Positions 10,428 to 19,274 are shown, counted from the first letter of the stretch. The stretch is DNA of 34,408 nucleotides from Bacillus sp. (in: firmicutes) (GCA_023666125.1 JAMPCN010000026.1:1-34408); one strand, 5' to 3'. A program made the numbers and translations. The notes: generated by a model from the sequence alone, not told the origin.

Positions 10428-11420
10428 ATGCAGTACACAGACATAGGGATTGATTTGGGAACAGCCAGTATTTTGGTTTATATAAGAGGAAAAGGCGTTG
10501 TTTTAAAAGAGCCTTCCGTTGTAGCGTTTGATAGGGATACGAATAAAATTAAAGCAATCGGGGAGGATGCCAGGCTGATGCTCGGAAGAACGCCGGGTAA
10601 TATTGTAGCGGTCAGACCTCTTCGTCAGGGCGTTATTTCCGATTATCAGGTTACAGAGAAAATGATGAAGTATTTCATCCAGAAAGCCTTGGGGAAAAAG
10701 ACGTTCCGTAAGCCGCGTATTGCAGTGTGTGTACCAAGCGGCGTTACGGAAGTGGAAAAGAAAGCCGTAGAGGATGCTACTTATCAGGCGGGAGCCAGAG
10801 AAGTTTCCATTATAGAGGAACCGATTGCGGCGGCTATCGGCGCAGGAATTGATATAGCGAAACCATGCGGCAATATGATTGTGGATATCGGCGGCGGTAC
10901 ATCCGATATCGCGGTTATTTCTTTGGGAGGCACGGTTGTCAGCGCATCTATCAAAATAGCCGGTGATGATTTTGACGAAGCGATTGTACGTTATATGCGT
11001 AAAAAACATAATTTATTGATTGGTGAAAGAACAGCGGAGGATTTAAAAATCAGAATCGGTTCCGCTTTTCGGAGACCGGAAGTGGATTATATGGACGTAA
11101 GGGGACGTAATCTGGTAACGGGTCTGCCGCGGACCGTTAAGGTATCTTCAGAGGAAACGGAAGAGGCTTTGCATGAAACAACGGTACAGATTGTAGAAAC
11201 GATTCACAGCGTATTGGAGAAGACGCCGCCGGAACTGGCAGCGGATATTGCGGACAGAGGAATCGTTTTAACCGGAGGCGGAAGCCTGCTTCGCGGTTTG
11301 GAAGATTTAATCGCGGCCAAAACGGGAATCAATACCATGACGGCCGAAGACCCTATGACGGCAGTAGCAATCGGAACGGGTAAATATGTAGAATTTCTTG
11401 CAGGATATCGGGAGGAATAA
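10428..11420 (+). CDS. mbl: MreB/Mbl family actin-like cell-shape protein
   Basis: A 330-residue bacterial actin that forms membrane-associated filaments guiding lateral cell-wall synthesis. Visible ATPase-fold motifs are phosphate 1 GIDLGTASILVYI near the N-terminus, phosphate 2 DIGGGTSDIAVISLGG, the connecting motif IEEPIAAAIGAG, and the adenosine motif LTGGGSLLRGL near the C-terminus. Its length is typical. The symbol mbl is preferred over mreB because the gene is followed after only 3 bases by flhO and flhP homologues, as in Bacillus subtilis, rather than by mreC/mreD. Sequence alone does not separate Mbl from MreB reliably. The ribosome binding site is AAAGGGG, and a leader of about 100 bases precedes it. 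Confidence 0.93.
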   Translation: MQYTDIGIDLGTASILVYIRGKGVVLKEPSVVAFDRDTNKIKAIGEDARLMLGRTPGNIVAVRPLRQGVISDYQVTEKMMKYFIQKALGKKTFRKPRIAVCVPSGVTEVEKKAVEDATYQAGAREVSIIEEPIAAAIGAGIDIAKPCGNMIVDIGGGTSDIAVISLGGTVVSASIKIAGDDFDEAIVRYMRKKHNLLIGERTAEDLKIRIGSAFRRPEVDYMDVRGRNLVTGLPRTVKVSSEETEEALHETTVQIVETIHSVLEKTPPELAADIADRGIVLTGGGSLLRGLEDLIAAKTGINTMTAEDPMTAVAIGTGKYVEFLAGYREE

Positions 11421-11423
11421 AAA

Positions 11424-12203
11424 ATGCTAAAAGGTTTATACACCGCGTATACGGGCATGATTCATGAACAGCACAGAATGGATGTGATGACGAATAACCT
11501 GGCGAATGCCAATACGAACGGTTTTAAGAAAGAGGGCGCGACCAGCCAGTCTTTTGACAGCGTGCTGGCTTATAAGATAAAAGATACTTCACAGGCGGGA
11601 AATCTGCCGAAGCGTATCGGCGATATGACATTGGGCGTAAAAATCGGTGAAAATTATGTGGACTATTCCGAAGGCCCGCTGAAAGAAACCGGAAACGTGT
11701 TGGATTTGGCATTGTCCTCTAATGGATTTTTCAGGGTGGAATTTACGAACAAGGCCGGGGATGTTTCCGAGAAGTATACGAGAGACGGTAATTTCACTAT
11801 GACCGCCCAGGGATATCTGGTGACGCAGGATGGTGATTTTGTATTAAGCGATACCGGAAGACGGATTCGCCTGAATACGGCGTTAGATATCGGCATTGAT
11901 AGAATGGGTAATATTTATCAGGACGGCGGATTGGTAGCAACGCTTGGCGTTACGGATTTTGAGGATTACAATTATCTGGAACGGTACGGTGAGAATTATT
12001 TTGAAGCAATAGACGGAGCCAGAAGGGCAGAGGCGGAGACGGAAGTCTATTCAGGATATCTGGAACTGGCTAATATGTCCGTTGTAACAGAAATGGTAAA
12101 TATGATTGCAATTCAAAGACATTATGACGCAAACCAGAAAGTCATTACAACATATGACGACACTTTGGATGATGCGGTAAATCAAACAGGTAGAGTAGGA
12201 TAG
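11424..12203 (+). CDS. flhO: Flagellar hook-basal body rod protein (FlhO/FlgF-like)
   Basis: A 259-residue axial-family flagellar rod protein. The N-terminal flagellar bb-rod signature is present (TNNLANANTNGFKKEG, about residues 22-37), as is the C-terminal rod motif (LELANMSVVTEMVNMIAIQR). Coiled-coil ends like these polymerise into the rod that connects the motor to the hook. It follows mbl by 3 bases and precedes a paralogue, as in the B. subtilis mbl-flhO-flhP operon. It probably forms part of the distal rod together with the next gene. FlgF and FlgG are hard to tell apart; being first in order and slightly shorter favours FlhO/FlgF. Confidence 0.9.
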   Translation: MLKGLYTAYTGMIHEQHRMDVMTNNLANANTNGFKKEGATSQSFDSVLAYKIKDTSQAGNLPKRIGDMTLGVKIGENYVDYSEGPLKETGNVLDLALSSNGFFRVEFTNKAGDVSEKYTRDGNFTMTAQGYLVTQDGDFVLSDTGRRIRLNTALDIGIDRMGNIYQDGGLVATLGVTDFEDYNYLERYGENYFEAIDGARRAEAETEVYSGYLELANMSVVTEMVNMIAIQRHYDANQKVITTYDDTLDDAVNQTGRVG

Positions 12204-12225
12204 TGCGAAAGGGAGGAAACGTAGA

Positions 12226-13044
12226 ATGGTTAGGAGTTTATGGTCAGCAGCAACAGGCATGAATGCGCAGCAGACGAATGTAGATACAATCGCAAACAAT
12301 CTTGCAAACGTCAATTCAGCCGGATATAAGGCACAGAAAGCACAGTTTAAATCTTTGCTTTATCAAACCTTGCAGACAACGACAACAACGGCGAACGGAG
12401 ACCCGAAGCCGACAACATCACAGGTTGGACTTGGTGTGCGGACGGCTTCCATCAATAATATTTATACGCAGGGAAGCTTATTAGAATCGGCAAGCGATAC
12501 CGCATTTGCGATTGAAGGCGACGGATTCTTTGCGGTACAGGGCGAAGACGGAATGACTTATTATACAAGAAACGGTGACTTTACATGGGCGATTGGAACG
12601 AACGGCGGCATGACGCTGACCAATCAGGACGGACTTCCGGTGCTGAATACGGCAGGCAGAGCTATTGCATTGAACCGTACATATATTGCCAGCAGAATTT
12701 CCATTTCTCAGGATGGAGAGATTATGTATCCGGATGAAGATAATAATCCGCAGCCTATCGGAATCAGCATTGGCGTTTATCAGTTCAGCAATCCCGGAGG
12801 ACTGGAAAGACATGGAGATACGCTTCTGGCAGTAACGGATGCGAGTGGTAATGCCCTGAATGAAGCTACAAACGCCAACGTTATGCCAAGTAGAATTATC
12901 CAGGGTTATTTGGAAGGCTCCAATGTTTCCGTAGCGGATGAAATGGTAAATTTGATTGTTGCACAGCGTGCTTATGAGATGAACTCTAAAGCGATTACAA
13001 CATCCGATTCCATGATGGAAACGGCTAACAACTTAAAACGTTAA
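12226..13044 (+). CDS. flhP: Flagellar hook-basal body rod protein (FlhP/FlgG-like)
   Basis: A 272-residue distal-rod protein paralogous to its upstream neighbour. It opens with the canonical FlgG-type start MVRSLWSAATGM, followed by NNLANVNSAGYKAQ, and ends with SNVSVADEMVNLIVAQRAYEMNSKAI, the conserved C-terminal FlgG motif. It should assemble after secretion through the flagellar type III apparatus and has no signal peptide, as expected. The ribosome binding site is GGGAGG before ATG 12226. A 12-bp hairpin follows at 13047-13072 before the rod-binding gene. Assignment to the FlgG family is firm. Confidence 0.92.
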   Translation: MVRSLWSAATGMNAQQTNVDTIANNLANVNSAGYKAQKAQFKSLLYQTLQTTTTTANGDPKPTTSQVGLGVRTASINNIYTQGSLLESASDTAFAIEGDGFFAVQGEDGMTYYTRNGDFTWAIGTNGGMTLTNQDGLPVLNTAGRAIALNRTYIASRISISQDGEIMYPDEDNNPQPIGISIGVYQFSNPGGLERHGDTLLAVTDASGNALNEATNANVMPSRIIQGYLEGSNVSVADEMVNLIVAQRAYEMNSKAITTSDSMMETANNLKR

Positions 13045-13046
13045 TA

Positions 13047-13072
13047 AGCTGAAAAATTAGAATTTTTCAGCT
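13047..13072 (+). other. Intergenic 12-bp hairpin in the flagellar operon
   Basis: AGCTGAAAAATT and AATTTTTCAGCT form a perfect 12-bp stem around two bases (AG). No T-run follows, so it is more likely an RNA-stability or processing element, or a leaky terminator that lowers expression of the next gene. Confidence 0.55.
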
Positions 13073-13107
13073 GCAAGTTTGAGCAATAGTAAGGAGAGTG
13101 ATAAATC

Positions 13108-13479
13108 ATGGATATTGCAGGAATGTCAGGGTTGACAAATTATTTGGTGGATTCTAATAAAAATTCAACGGAAGCGTTGGAGAAACAATTAAACAGCGCG
13201 GCAAAATCGGAAGCGGCGGAAGAAGAACTGTTAGAAGCGTGTAAGCAGTTTGAGGCATACTTGTGGGAACAGGTTCTGAAAGAAATGGAGAAAACCACGA
13301 AACTGTTTGGCAGCGATGACGAAGAAGAAGGGTATGCGGGAAATATGGTAAATACCTTTAAAGACACTTTTATACAAGAAATTGCCACGCAGTTGACCGA
13401 GAGTGGACAGGGCGCTAATTCTCTTGCACAGACGCTGTATGAGCAGATGAAGAGAACTTACAGCGCAGAAAATCTGTAA
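13108..13479 (+). CDS. flgJ: Rod-binding protein, FlgJ N-terminal domain type
   Basis: A 123-residue protein matching the rod-binding module of FlgJ: ACKQFEAYLWEQVLKEMEK, then GNMVNTFKDTFIQEIATQL and a short C-terminal helix. In enteric bacteria FlgJ also carries a muramidase domain; here it is absent, as is common in Firmicutes, so the protein would act only as a rod-assembly scaffold or cap. It is the third flagellar gene behind mbl, with ribosome binding site AAGGAGAG. The N-terminal 40 residues are variable and probably disordered. A hairpin with a short T-rich tail ends the cluster. Confidence 0.85.
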   Translation: MDIAGMSGLTNYLVDSNKNSTEALEKQLNSAAKSEAAEEELLEACKQFEAYLWEQVLKEMEKTTKLFGSDDEEEGYAGNMVNTFKDTFIQEIATQLTESGQGANSLAQTLYEQMKRTYSAENL

Positions 13480-13521
13480 ATAGAAATAATCGCTTAATAG
13501 ATTGTAATAGAAAAGGATAAG

Positions 13522-13551
13522 TAGGCTGCTGGTTCCGGCAGCCTATTTGTG
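13522..13551 (+). terminator. Probable terminator of the flagellar operon, abutting recD2
   Basis: TAGGCTGC (13522-13529) pairs with GCAGCCTA (13538-13545) and is followed by TTTGTGT. The T-run is short, and the recD2 ATG lies about 10 bases further on, so the hairpin could instead limit translation of recD2. Confidence 0.5.
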
Positions 13552-13560
13552 TACCGGAAT

Positions 13561-15819
13561 ATGGCAGAAACAATAAAGGGATATATTGAACATATTATAT
13601 ATCGAAATACGGATAATGGATATACGGTTTTAAATCTGGTCACCGGAGAAGAAGAGATTACCTGCGTTGGTTTTTTCAGAACGATAGACCAGGGGGAGAC
13701 GATAGAGGCCGAGGGCAGTTATACCGCACATCCCGTTTATGGCGAGCAGTTTAAGATAGAGCATTATCAAGTGACAACGCCGGAAGATGCGTTAAGCATG
13801 GAACGTTATCTTGGTTCGGGAGCCATCAAAGGCGTAGGAGAAGCGCTGGCGGCAAGAATCGTAAAAAAATTCGGAGACAATACTTTCCGCATTATAGAGG
13901 AGGAACCCGAACGTCTCGCGGAGGTAAAGGGAATCAGCGAGCGGAAAGCGAAAGAGATTGCCATACAGGTATATGAAAAAAAAGACGCCAGAGAAGCGAT
14001 GATTTTCCTGCAAAAATATGGCATTTCCAATGTTCTGGCAATTCGTATTTATGAAGCATACGGCATGAATCTGTATGGCATTATGAAAGAAAATCCATAT
14101 AAGCTCGCGGAGGATATTGATGGCATCGGCTTTCGGATTGCGGACGGTATTGCTTCCAGAATAGGCATTCACACGGATTCCGATTACCGCATCAGAAGCG
14201 GACTGCTATATACCTTGCAGCAGGCCGGTTCGGAAGGAAACTGCTATCTGCCGGAGAGCATTTTGCTGCAAAGGGCGGGGGAATTATTGGAACTGGAACC
14301 CTCTCTTATGGAGCCGCAGCTTCAGAATATGGCTATGGATAAAAAAATCGTCATTAAAATGCCGGACGCCGGAGAGAGCGAGCGGAAAGTGTATGCCGCG
14401 GTTTATTATTTTGCCGAATTAAACTGCGCTAAAATGCTGCATGACTTGAATATTTCCATACAGGATGAGAATTATCTTTCGTTGCAGGAACCTAAGGTTT
14501 TAGAAAAAATAGAAAATCTGGAAAAAGAATTACAAATAGAATTGGACGATCTGCAAAAAAAAGCCGTTACAGAGAGCATTAAAAATGGTATTATGATATT
14601 ATCAGGCGGGCCGGGTACGGGAAAGACAACGACAATTAATATGATTATCCGGTATTTTCTGGCGGAGGAAATGGATATTTTTCTGGCGGCTCCTACGGGG
14701 CGCGCCGCCAAACGCATGACGGAAACAACGGGATATGAAGCAAGAACAATCCACCGCCTGCTGGAATTAAGCAGCGCAGTTTCATCGGAAACAAAATCCG
14801 CACGGTTTGAGCGGAATGAAGAAAACCCGTTGGAAGCGGACGTCATTATTATTGACGAAATGTCAATGGTGGATATTTTTCTGTTTCAGTCGCTTTTAAA
14901 AGCGGTAGCGGTCGGCACAAGGTTAATTATGGTAGGAGACGTCAATCAGCTTCCATCCGTCGGACCGGGACAGATTTTACAGGATTTATTAAGAAGCGGG
15001 TGCTTTCCGGTTGTTATGCTGGAAAAGATTTTCAGACAGGCAAAAGAAAGCGATATCGTTTTAAATGCCCACAGGATTCATGCAGGGCAGGATATTGTTC
15101 TGGATAATAAGAGCAGGGATTTTTTCTTTCTGGAGAGAAATAACGCTGATGTTATCTATAAACATATGATACAGTTGATTTTGGAAAAACTTCCGCCCTA
15201 TGTCGGGGCGCAGCCCTATGATATACAGGTGTTGACGCCGATGCGAAAAGGCAGGCTCGGCGTGGAAATGTTAAACGGTATTTTGCAAAAATATTTGAAT
15301 CCGCCGTCAGAGCAGAAGAAAGAATATACAAACGGCGACATTTTATTCCGGGAAAAAGATAAGGTGATGCAGATTAAAAATAATTATCAGTTGGAATGGG
15401 AAGTGGTAAGCCGCTATGGAATACCGATTGATAAGGGCCTGGGCGTTTTTAACGGCGATATCGGCATCATTGCGGAAATCAGTGAATATGCCCGCAGCAT
15501 GGTGATAGAATTTGATGAACATAGAAGAGTCACCTATTCCTTTGACCAGTTGGATGAAATAGAACTTGCCTATGCGGTCACGATACATAAGTCGCAGGGA
15601 AGCGAATATCCGGCGGTTATTATGCCGCTTTTATCCGGCCCTAAGATGCTGTTTAACAGAAATCTGCTCTATACGGGCGTTACCAGGGCAAGAAACTGTG
15701 TTACGATTTTAGGAAGCAGTGAAACCGTTCAGGAAATGATTGATAATAATTACCAAAACAGACGTTATACCGGTCTGGCGGACAGGATAAAAGAGTTATT
15801 TAGCGCAGTTGACGTCTGA
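13561..15819 (+). CDS. recD2: SF1B DNA helicase RecD2
   Basis: A 752-residue RecD2-type helicase that unwinds DNA 5' to 3' in recombination and replication stress. It has the long N-terminal extension with helix-hairpin-helix repeats characteristic of RecD2 (GSGAIKGVGEALAARIV, LAEVKGISERKAKEIA, LAEDIDGIGFRIADGIA). Walker A GGPGTGKTTT lies at about 349 and Walker B VIIIDEMSMVD at about 428. The C-terminal motif AVTIHKSQGSEYPAVI lies at about 673, with motif VI (LLYTGVTRARNCV) near the end. ATG 13561 (MAETIKGYIEHI) matches the usual RecD2 start better than the in-frame GTG at 13549; neither has a strong ribosome binding site. comF follows after 32 bases. Independent RecD2 is typical of bacteria without RecBCD. 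Confidence 0.95.
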   Translation: MAETIKGYIEHIIYRNTDNGYTVLNLVTGEEEITCVGFFRTIDQGETIEAEGSYTAHPVYGEQFKIEHYQVTTPEDALSMERYLGSGAIKGVGEALAARIVKKFGDNTFRIIEEEPERLAEVKGISERKAKEIAIQVYEKKDAREAMIFLQKYGISNVLAIRIYEAYGMNLYGIMKENPYKLAEDIDGIGFRIADGIASRIGIHTDSDYRIRSGLLYTLQQAGSEGNCYLPESILLQRAGELLELEPSLMEPQLQNMAMDKKIVIKMPDAGESERKVYAAVYYFAELNCAKMLHDLNISIQDENYLSLQEPKVLEKIENLEKELQIELDDLQKKAVTESIKNGIMILSGGPGTGKTTTINMIIRYFLAEEMDIFLAAPTGRAAKRMTETTGYEARTIHRLLELSSAVSSETKSARFERNEENPLEADVIIIDEMSMVDIFLFQSLLKAVAVGTRLIMVGDVNQLPSVGPGQILQDLLRSGCFPVVMLEKIFRQAKESDIVLNAHRIHAGQDIVLDNKSRDFFFLERNNADVIYKHMIQLILEKLPPYVGAQPYDIQVLTPMRKGRLGVEMLNGILQKYLNPPSEQKKEYTNGDILFREKDKVMQIKNNYQLEWEVVSRYGIPIDKGLGVFNGDIGIIAEISEYARSMVIEFDEHRRVTYSFDQLDEIELAYAVTIHKSQGSEYPAVIMPLLSGPKMLFNRNLLYTGVTRARNCVTILGSSETVQEMIDNNYQNRRYTGLADRIKELFSAVDV

Positions 15820-15851
15820 TTTGCGCCGCCGCAGGCGGCATGGAGGTTTGT

Positions 15852-16577
15852 GTGAAAAATCCGTTCAAGTTTTTCTATGGGATGCTTCTGGATTTGGTTT
15901 ATCCGAGAAGATGTCCTGTCTGCGATAAGGCGGTAAAACCGTTCGGCAGCCTTATCTGTGAAGAATGTACGAAAAAAATCAAATATGTAAACGCGCCGTA
16001 TTGTCAGAAGTGCGGAAAAGAATTAAAAGATAAAAGAGCATTTTTTTGTCATGACTGCGCGCATAAAGAGCATAAATATGACAAAGGAATGGCGCTTTTT
16101 TCTTATCCTGATGTGGCGGATTCCATATACCGCTTCAAATATCAGAAAAGACAGGAGTATGCGGCATATTATGCGGAGAGAATGGCATGCGTCTTAGGTG
16201 AAAAGATTTTAGCTTTACATCCGGATGCGTTAGTGCCGGTTCCGATTCATCCCGCGAAAAAAAGAGCGAGAGGATATAATCAGGCACAAGTCCTTGCCGA
16301 AGAACTCGGGCGGATTTTGGATATCCCGGTAAATGCAAAAATAATCAAAAGAGTACGTAAAACCATTCCCATGAAAGAATTATCCGTAACGCAAAGACAA
16401 AATAATTTGAAAAAGGCTTTTAAAATCTCTCATAATGATGTAAAATTAAGTACGATTGTAATTATTGATGATATTTATACGACAGGAAGTACAATCGACG
16501 CTATGGCGCATGAACTGCGCCAGGCAGGCATTAAACATATTTATTTTGCAACCTTAGCTATAGGAAATGGAATATGA
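15852..16577 (+). CDS. comFC: ComF family phosphoribosyltransferase-like competence protein
   Basis: A 241-residue ComF/ComFC protein (245 if the in-frame ATG at 15840 is used). An N-terminal zinc ribbon (RRCPVC, CEEC, CQKCG, CHDC) precedes a type I phosphoribosyltransferase domain with VPVPIHPAKKRARGYNQA and the PRPP loop VIIDDIYTTGST. ComFC aids DNA uptake or processing during natural transformation; the enzymatic reaction is unsettled. GTG 15852 is preferred because GGAGGT at 15842-15847 lies just upstream and would overlap the ATG start. Its stop overlaps the region just before yvyF, the same order as comFC-yvyF in B. subtilis. No comFA is present here. Confidence 0.9.
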   Translation: MKNPFKFFYGMLLDLVYPRRCPVCDKAVKPFGSLICEECTKKIKYVNAPYCQKCGKELKDKRAFFCHDCAHKEHKYDKGMALFSYPDVADSIYRFKYQKRQEYAAYYAERMACVLGEKILALHPDALVPVPIHPAKKRARGYNQAQVLAEELGRILDIPVNAKIIKRVRKTIPMKELSVTQRQNNLKKAFKISHNDVKLSTIVIIDDIYTTGSTIDAMAHELRQAGIKHIYFATLAIGNGI

Positions 16578-16591
16578 TTGGAGGAAACGCT

Positions 16592-16999
16592 ATGAATGTA
16601 CGAAATTGTAAAAAATGCGGCAAGATTTTCAACTATGTATCAGGACCGCCGATTTGTATGCAGTGCAGGGAAAAGTTAGAAGAAAAGTTTCAGGAAGTCA
16701 AAAAATATATTGAGGAAAACCATCATGCGTCTATTCCGCAGGTTGCGGAAGCATGTGAGGTTTCCACGAATCAAATCCATCAATGGCTGCGCGACGAACG
16801 TTTGCAGCTTGCGGAAGGATCAGGTATTGCTCTGCTTTGCGAGAACTGTGATGCACCGATTCTTTCAGGCCGTTTTTGTGAAAAATGCAAAAATACGATG
16901 GCAAATAAATTAAGCGACAGCATTAAGAAGCCGGAAGCGCCGAAACCAAAGGTGAAAAAGGATACCAAAGAAAATCCCAAGATGCGCTTCTTGAACTAG
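16592..16999 (+). CDS. yvyF: YvyF/TIGR03826-type flagellar operon zinc-ribbon protein
   Basis: A 135-residue protein with an N-terminal zinc ribbon (NCKKCGK, then ICMQC), a helix-turn-helix-like middle (IPQVAEACEVSTNQIHQWL), and a second cysteine cluster (CENC then CEKC), followed by a lysine/proline-rich tail. This matches the flagellar operon protein family represented by YvyF, which follows comFC in Bacillus and is linked to FlgM/flagellin regulation. Start ATG 16592 is chosen because GGAGG sits just upstream; an in-frame ATG at 16574 would overlap comF. The usual downstream partners (flgM, flgN, flgK) are absent here, so its flagellar role rests on family membership. Confidence 0.85.
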   Translation: MNVRNCKKCGKIFNYVSGPPICMQCREKLEEKFQEVKKYIEENHHASIPQVAEACEVSTNQIHQWLRDERLQLAEGSGIALLCENCDAPILSGRFCEKCKNTMANKLSDSIKKPEAPKPKVKKDTKENPKMRFLN

Positions 17000-17018
17000 C
17001 TGTGGACGGGAGATTTTC

Positions 17019-17417
17019 ATGCTGAATGAAGAGCGAGTGGTCTTGATGACCAAATTGGCTTCTTATGAAACGAATGAAGGCAGGAAAAATGTAGCGATTG
17101 GCAATTACTTTCGCAGTGATTATATCGGTTGGCAGGTATTAAAATCCATTATAAGTGCGACTATTGCATTTGTAGTGGTTTTTGCCATGTATATTTTTTA
17201 TGATTTTGAAATCTTTATGATGGATATCTATAAAATGGATTTGTTGGAATTTGGCAAAAACGTGCTGCTGGCATATGCTGCTGTAGTGGGTTCCTATGCT
17301 GTAATTTCGTATTTTGTTTATGCCTACCGTTACAGCCGGGCGCGCAAAAGCCTGCGGCTGTACTATATGAATCTGCGGAAATTAGCGGGTATGTATGGCC
17401 ATAAGCAACAATCATGA
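17019..17417 (+). CDS. Small two-TM membrane protein, function unknown
   Basis: I do not recognise a named family for this 132-residue protein. A soluble N-terminus of about 40 residues is followed by two hydrophobic helices (ISATIAFVVVFAMYIFY, and VLLAYAAVVGSYAVISYFVYAY) and a basic, arginine/lysine-rich end, predicting a hairpin membrane protein with both ends cytoplasmic. It lies 19 bases after yvyF and 21 bases before the polytopic membrane protein, so it probably shares their transcript and leads into cdaA. The start ATG 17019 has a weak GGGAG about 9 bases upstream; the in-frame ATG at 17046 is an alternative. Confidence 0.7.
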   Translation: MLNEERVVLMTKLASYETNEGRKNVAIGNYFRSDYIGWQVLKSIISATIAFVVVFAMYIFYDFEIFMMDIYKMDLLEFGKNVLLAYAAVVGSYAVISYFVYAYRYSRARKSLRLYYMNLRKLAGMYGHKQQS

Positions 17418-17438
17418 TACATTTTGAGAGGAAAAACC

Positions 17439-18386
17439 ATGACAACGTTACTTGTTGTAAAACAGTACATGAAGCTGTTTTACAGTAAATATGAGATTTA
17501 TATTACGCCTTTTTTGAAATTTATGCTGGCATTTATTGCCCTTTTGCTGATTAATTCACATTTAGGGTATATGGCGGGAATTGACAGGCTCCCTCTTGTT
17601 TTAATTGTGGCGCTGATGTGTTCTTTTATGCCGACGAATTTCATAGTGATTATGGCGGCCCTTTTTATACTGCTGCATTTATATGCTTTCAGTCTGGAAT
17701 GCACGGTTGTGATAGGGGCGGCTTTTCTGCTCATGTTTTTGCTGTATTTCAGATTTTCACCGAAAGATACGGTAGTAGTTGTGCTGACGCCGATTTGTTT
17801 TCTCATGAAAATTCCATATGTGATTCCTATTTCCATGGGTCTGTTAGGAACTCCGGCATCCGCGGTATCCGTTGCCTGCGGCGTTATTGCATACTATATG
17901 CTTCATTATGTCAATGAAAATGTAAGGATACTAAGCGGCATGGCAGATGAAGAAACCGCGGCAAAGTTTAAAATCGTAATTGACGGCATTCTGAATAATA
18001 AGGAAATGGTGGTAACGATTGTGGCTTTTGCGGTTACACTGATATTAGTTTATGTAATCAGAAGACTCAGTATTGATTACGCCTGGACGATTGCCATGGC
18101 GGCAGGCGCCTTTGTGAATATTATGGTTATCCTGATTGGAGACCTGATGTTCGATACGCAGGTTTCGCTGTTGGGAGTGATTATCGGAACGATTATTTCT
18201 TTTCTGCTGGTGGTGGTACTGCAGTTTTTCGTATTTCATGTGGACTACAGCAGGACGGAAAAAGTACAATTTGAGGATGACGAGTATTATTATTATGTGA
18301 AAGCAGTGCCGAAAGTGACTGTGGCGAGACCGGAAAAACAGGTTAAGCATATTGCAGGACAGCCAAAGAGCAGAAATATAAAATAA
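17439..18386 (+). CDS. Polytopic membrane protein upstream of cdaA, function unknown
   Basis: A 315-residue protein with about eight or nine hydrophobic helices. A cytoplasmic loop lies near residues 160-190 (ENVRILSGMADEETAAKFK). The C-terminal tail is cytoplasmic and carries a conspicuous acidic-tyrosine patch (FEDDEYYYYVKAVPKV) and a basic end. No transporter or enzyme signature is recognised. Start ATG 17439 is preferred over the upstream TTG 17424 because GAGAGG lies at the right spacing. It ends 18 bases before cdaA, so it is probably part of the cdaA-cdaR-glmM transcript. A role in regulating or scaffolding CdaA is only an inference from position. Confidence 0.75.
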   Translation: MTTLLVVKQYMKLFYSKYEIYITPFLKFMLAFIALLLINSHLGYMAGIDRLPLVLIVALMCSFMPTNFIVIMAALFILLHLYAFSLECTVVIGAAFLLMFLLYFRFSPKDTVVVVLTPICFLMKIPYVIPISMGLLGTPASAVSVACGVIAYYMLHYVNENVRILSGMADEETAAKFKIVIDGILNNKEMVVTIVAFAVTLILVYVIRRLSIDYAWTIAMAAGAFVNIMVILIGDLMFDTQVSLLGVIIGTIISFLLVVVLQFFVFHVDYSRTEKVQFEDDEYYYYVKAVPKVTVARPEKQVKHIAGQPKSRNIK

Positions 18387-18404
18387 AGATAAGTAGGAAT
18401 CGTT

Positions 18405-19274
18405 ATGCAGCAGGTTAATATCTTAATCGAAAAATATTTATCTAAATTGCATATGCCGTCTATCGTCTGGACAGATGTTGCGGAAATCTTTATTATTACA
18501 TTTATCCTGTACCATATACTGCTTTGGATTAAAAGCACAAGGGCATGGGCGCTTTTAAAGGGCGTTTTGGTAATCGGCGCCTTTGTTGTGATTGCCGTTT
18601 TTTTTGAAATGAATACGATTTTGTGGATTGTCACGAATCTGTTCAGTATTGCGGCAATAGCGATGGTTGTCGTCTTACAGCCGGAACTGCGCAAAGCGTT
18701 AGAGGAATTGGGAAGAAAGAATCTGCTTTCCTCTATTTTGCCGTTTGATTCCTCAAAAGCGGACGGCGGCCGTTTATCGGACCGTACCATTAATGAAATA
18801 GTCAAAGCTTCCGTAGAAATGGGTAAGGCGAAGACGGGCGCTTTGATTGTCATACAAAACGAACAGCCGTTAAATGAATACGAACGAACCGGCATTGACG
18901 TGGATGCCATTGTTTCCAGTCAGCTTCTTATCAATATTTTTGAGCATAACACGCCGTTACATGACGGTGCGGTTATCGTAAAAGACAACCGCGTCAGCGC
19001 GGCAACCTGCTATCTGCCGTTATCGGATAATATGGCGTTGAGTAAGGAACTTGGAACAAGGCATCGTGCGGGAGTCGGCATTTCAGAGGCAACGGATTCC
19101 ATGACGGTCATTGTTTCAGAAGAAAATGGAAAAATAAGCGTTGCCTACCATGGCACATTGGAACGCGGGTTGGATGCGGAACGCCTGCGGGAGATTCTCC
19201 ACAGTATTCAGAATAAACCGATAGAGGAGAAAAAACGGAAGTTATGGAAAGGCAGGTTCAAAAATGAAGAATAG
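18405..19274 (+). CDS. cdaA: Membrane-bound diadenylate cyclase CdaA
   Basis: A 289-residue enzyme that makes c-di-AMP from two ATP, controlling potassium/osmolyte balance and cell-wall homeostasis. Three hydrophobic N-terminal helices (about residues 25-95) anchor a cytoplasmic DisA_N domain. The catalytic motifs are intact: D187-G188-A189 within LHDGAVIV, and R219-H220-R221 within GTRHRAGVG. The C-terminus is basic and variable. It overlaps cdaR by 11 bases and is followed by glmM, the conserved Firmicute cdaA-cdaR-glmM order in which CdaR and GlmM modulate the cyclase. No c-di-AMP riboswitch was recognised upstream. Confidence 0.97.
   Translation: MQQVNILIEKYLSKLHMPSIVWTDVAEIFIITFILYHILLWIKSTRAWALLKGVLVIGAFVVIAVFFEMNTILWIVTNLFSIAAIAMVVVLQPELRKALEELGRKNLLSSILPFDSSKADGGRLSDRTINEIVKASVEMGKAKTGALIVIQNEQPLNEYERTGIDVDAIVSSQLLINIFEHNTPLHDGAVIVKDNRVSAATCYLPLSDNMALSKELGTRHRAGVGISEATDSMTVIVSEENGKISVAYHGTLERGLDAERLREILHSIQNKPIEEKKRKLWKGRFKNEE

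Noticed and set aside
18387..18404. c-di-AMP riboswitch before cdaA
   Set aside because: Only 18 bases separate it from the upstream gene; no such structure is possible there.
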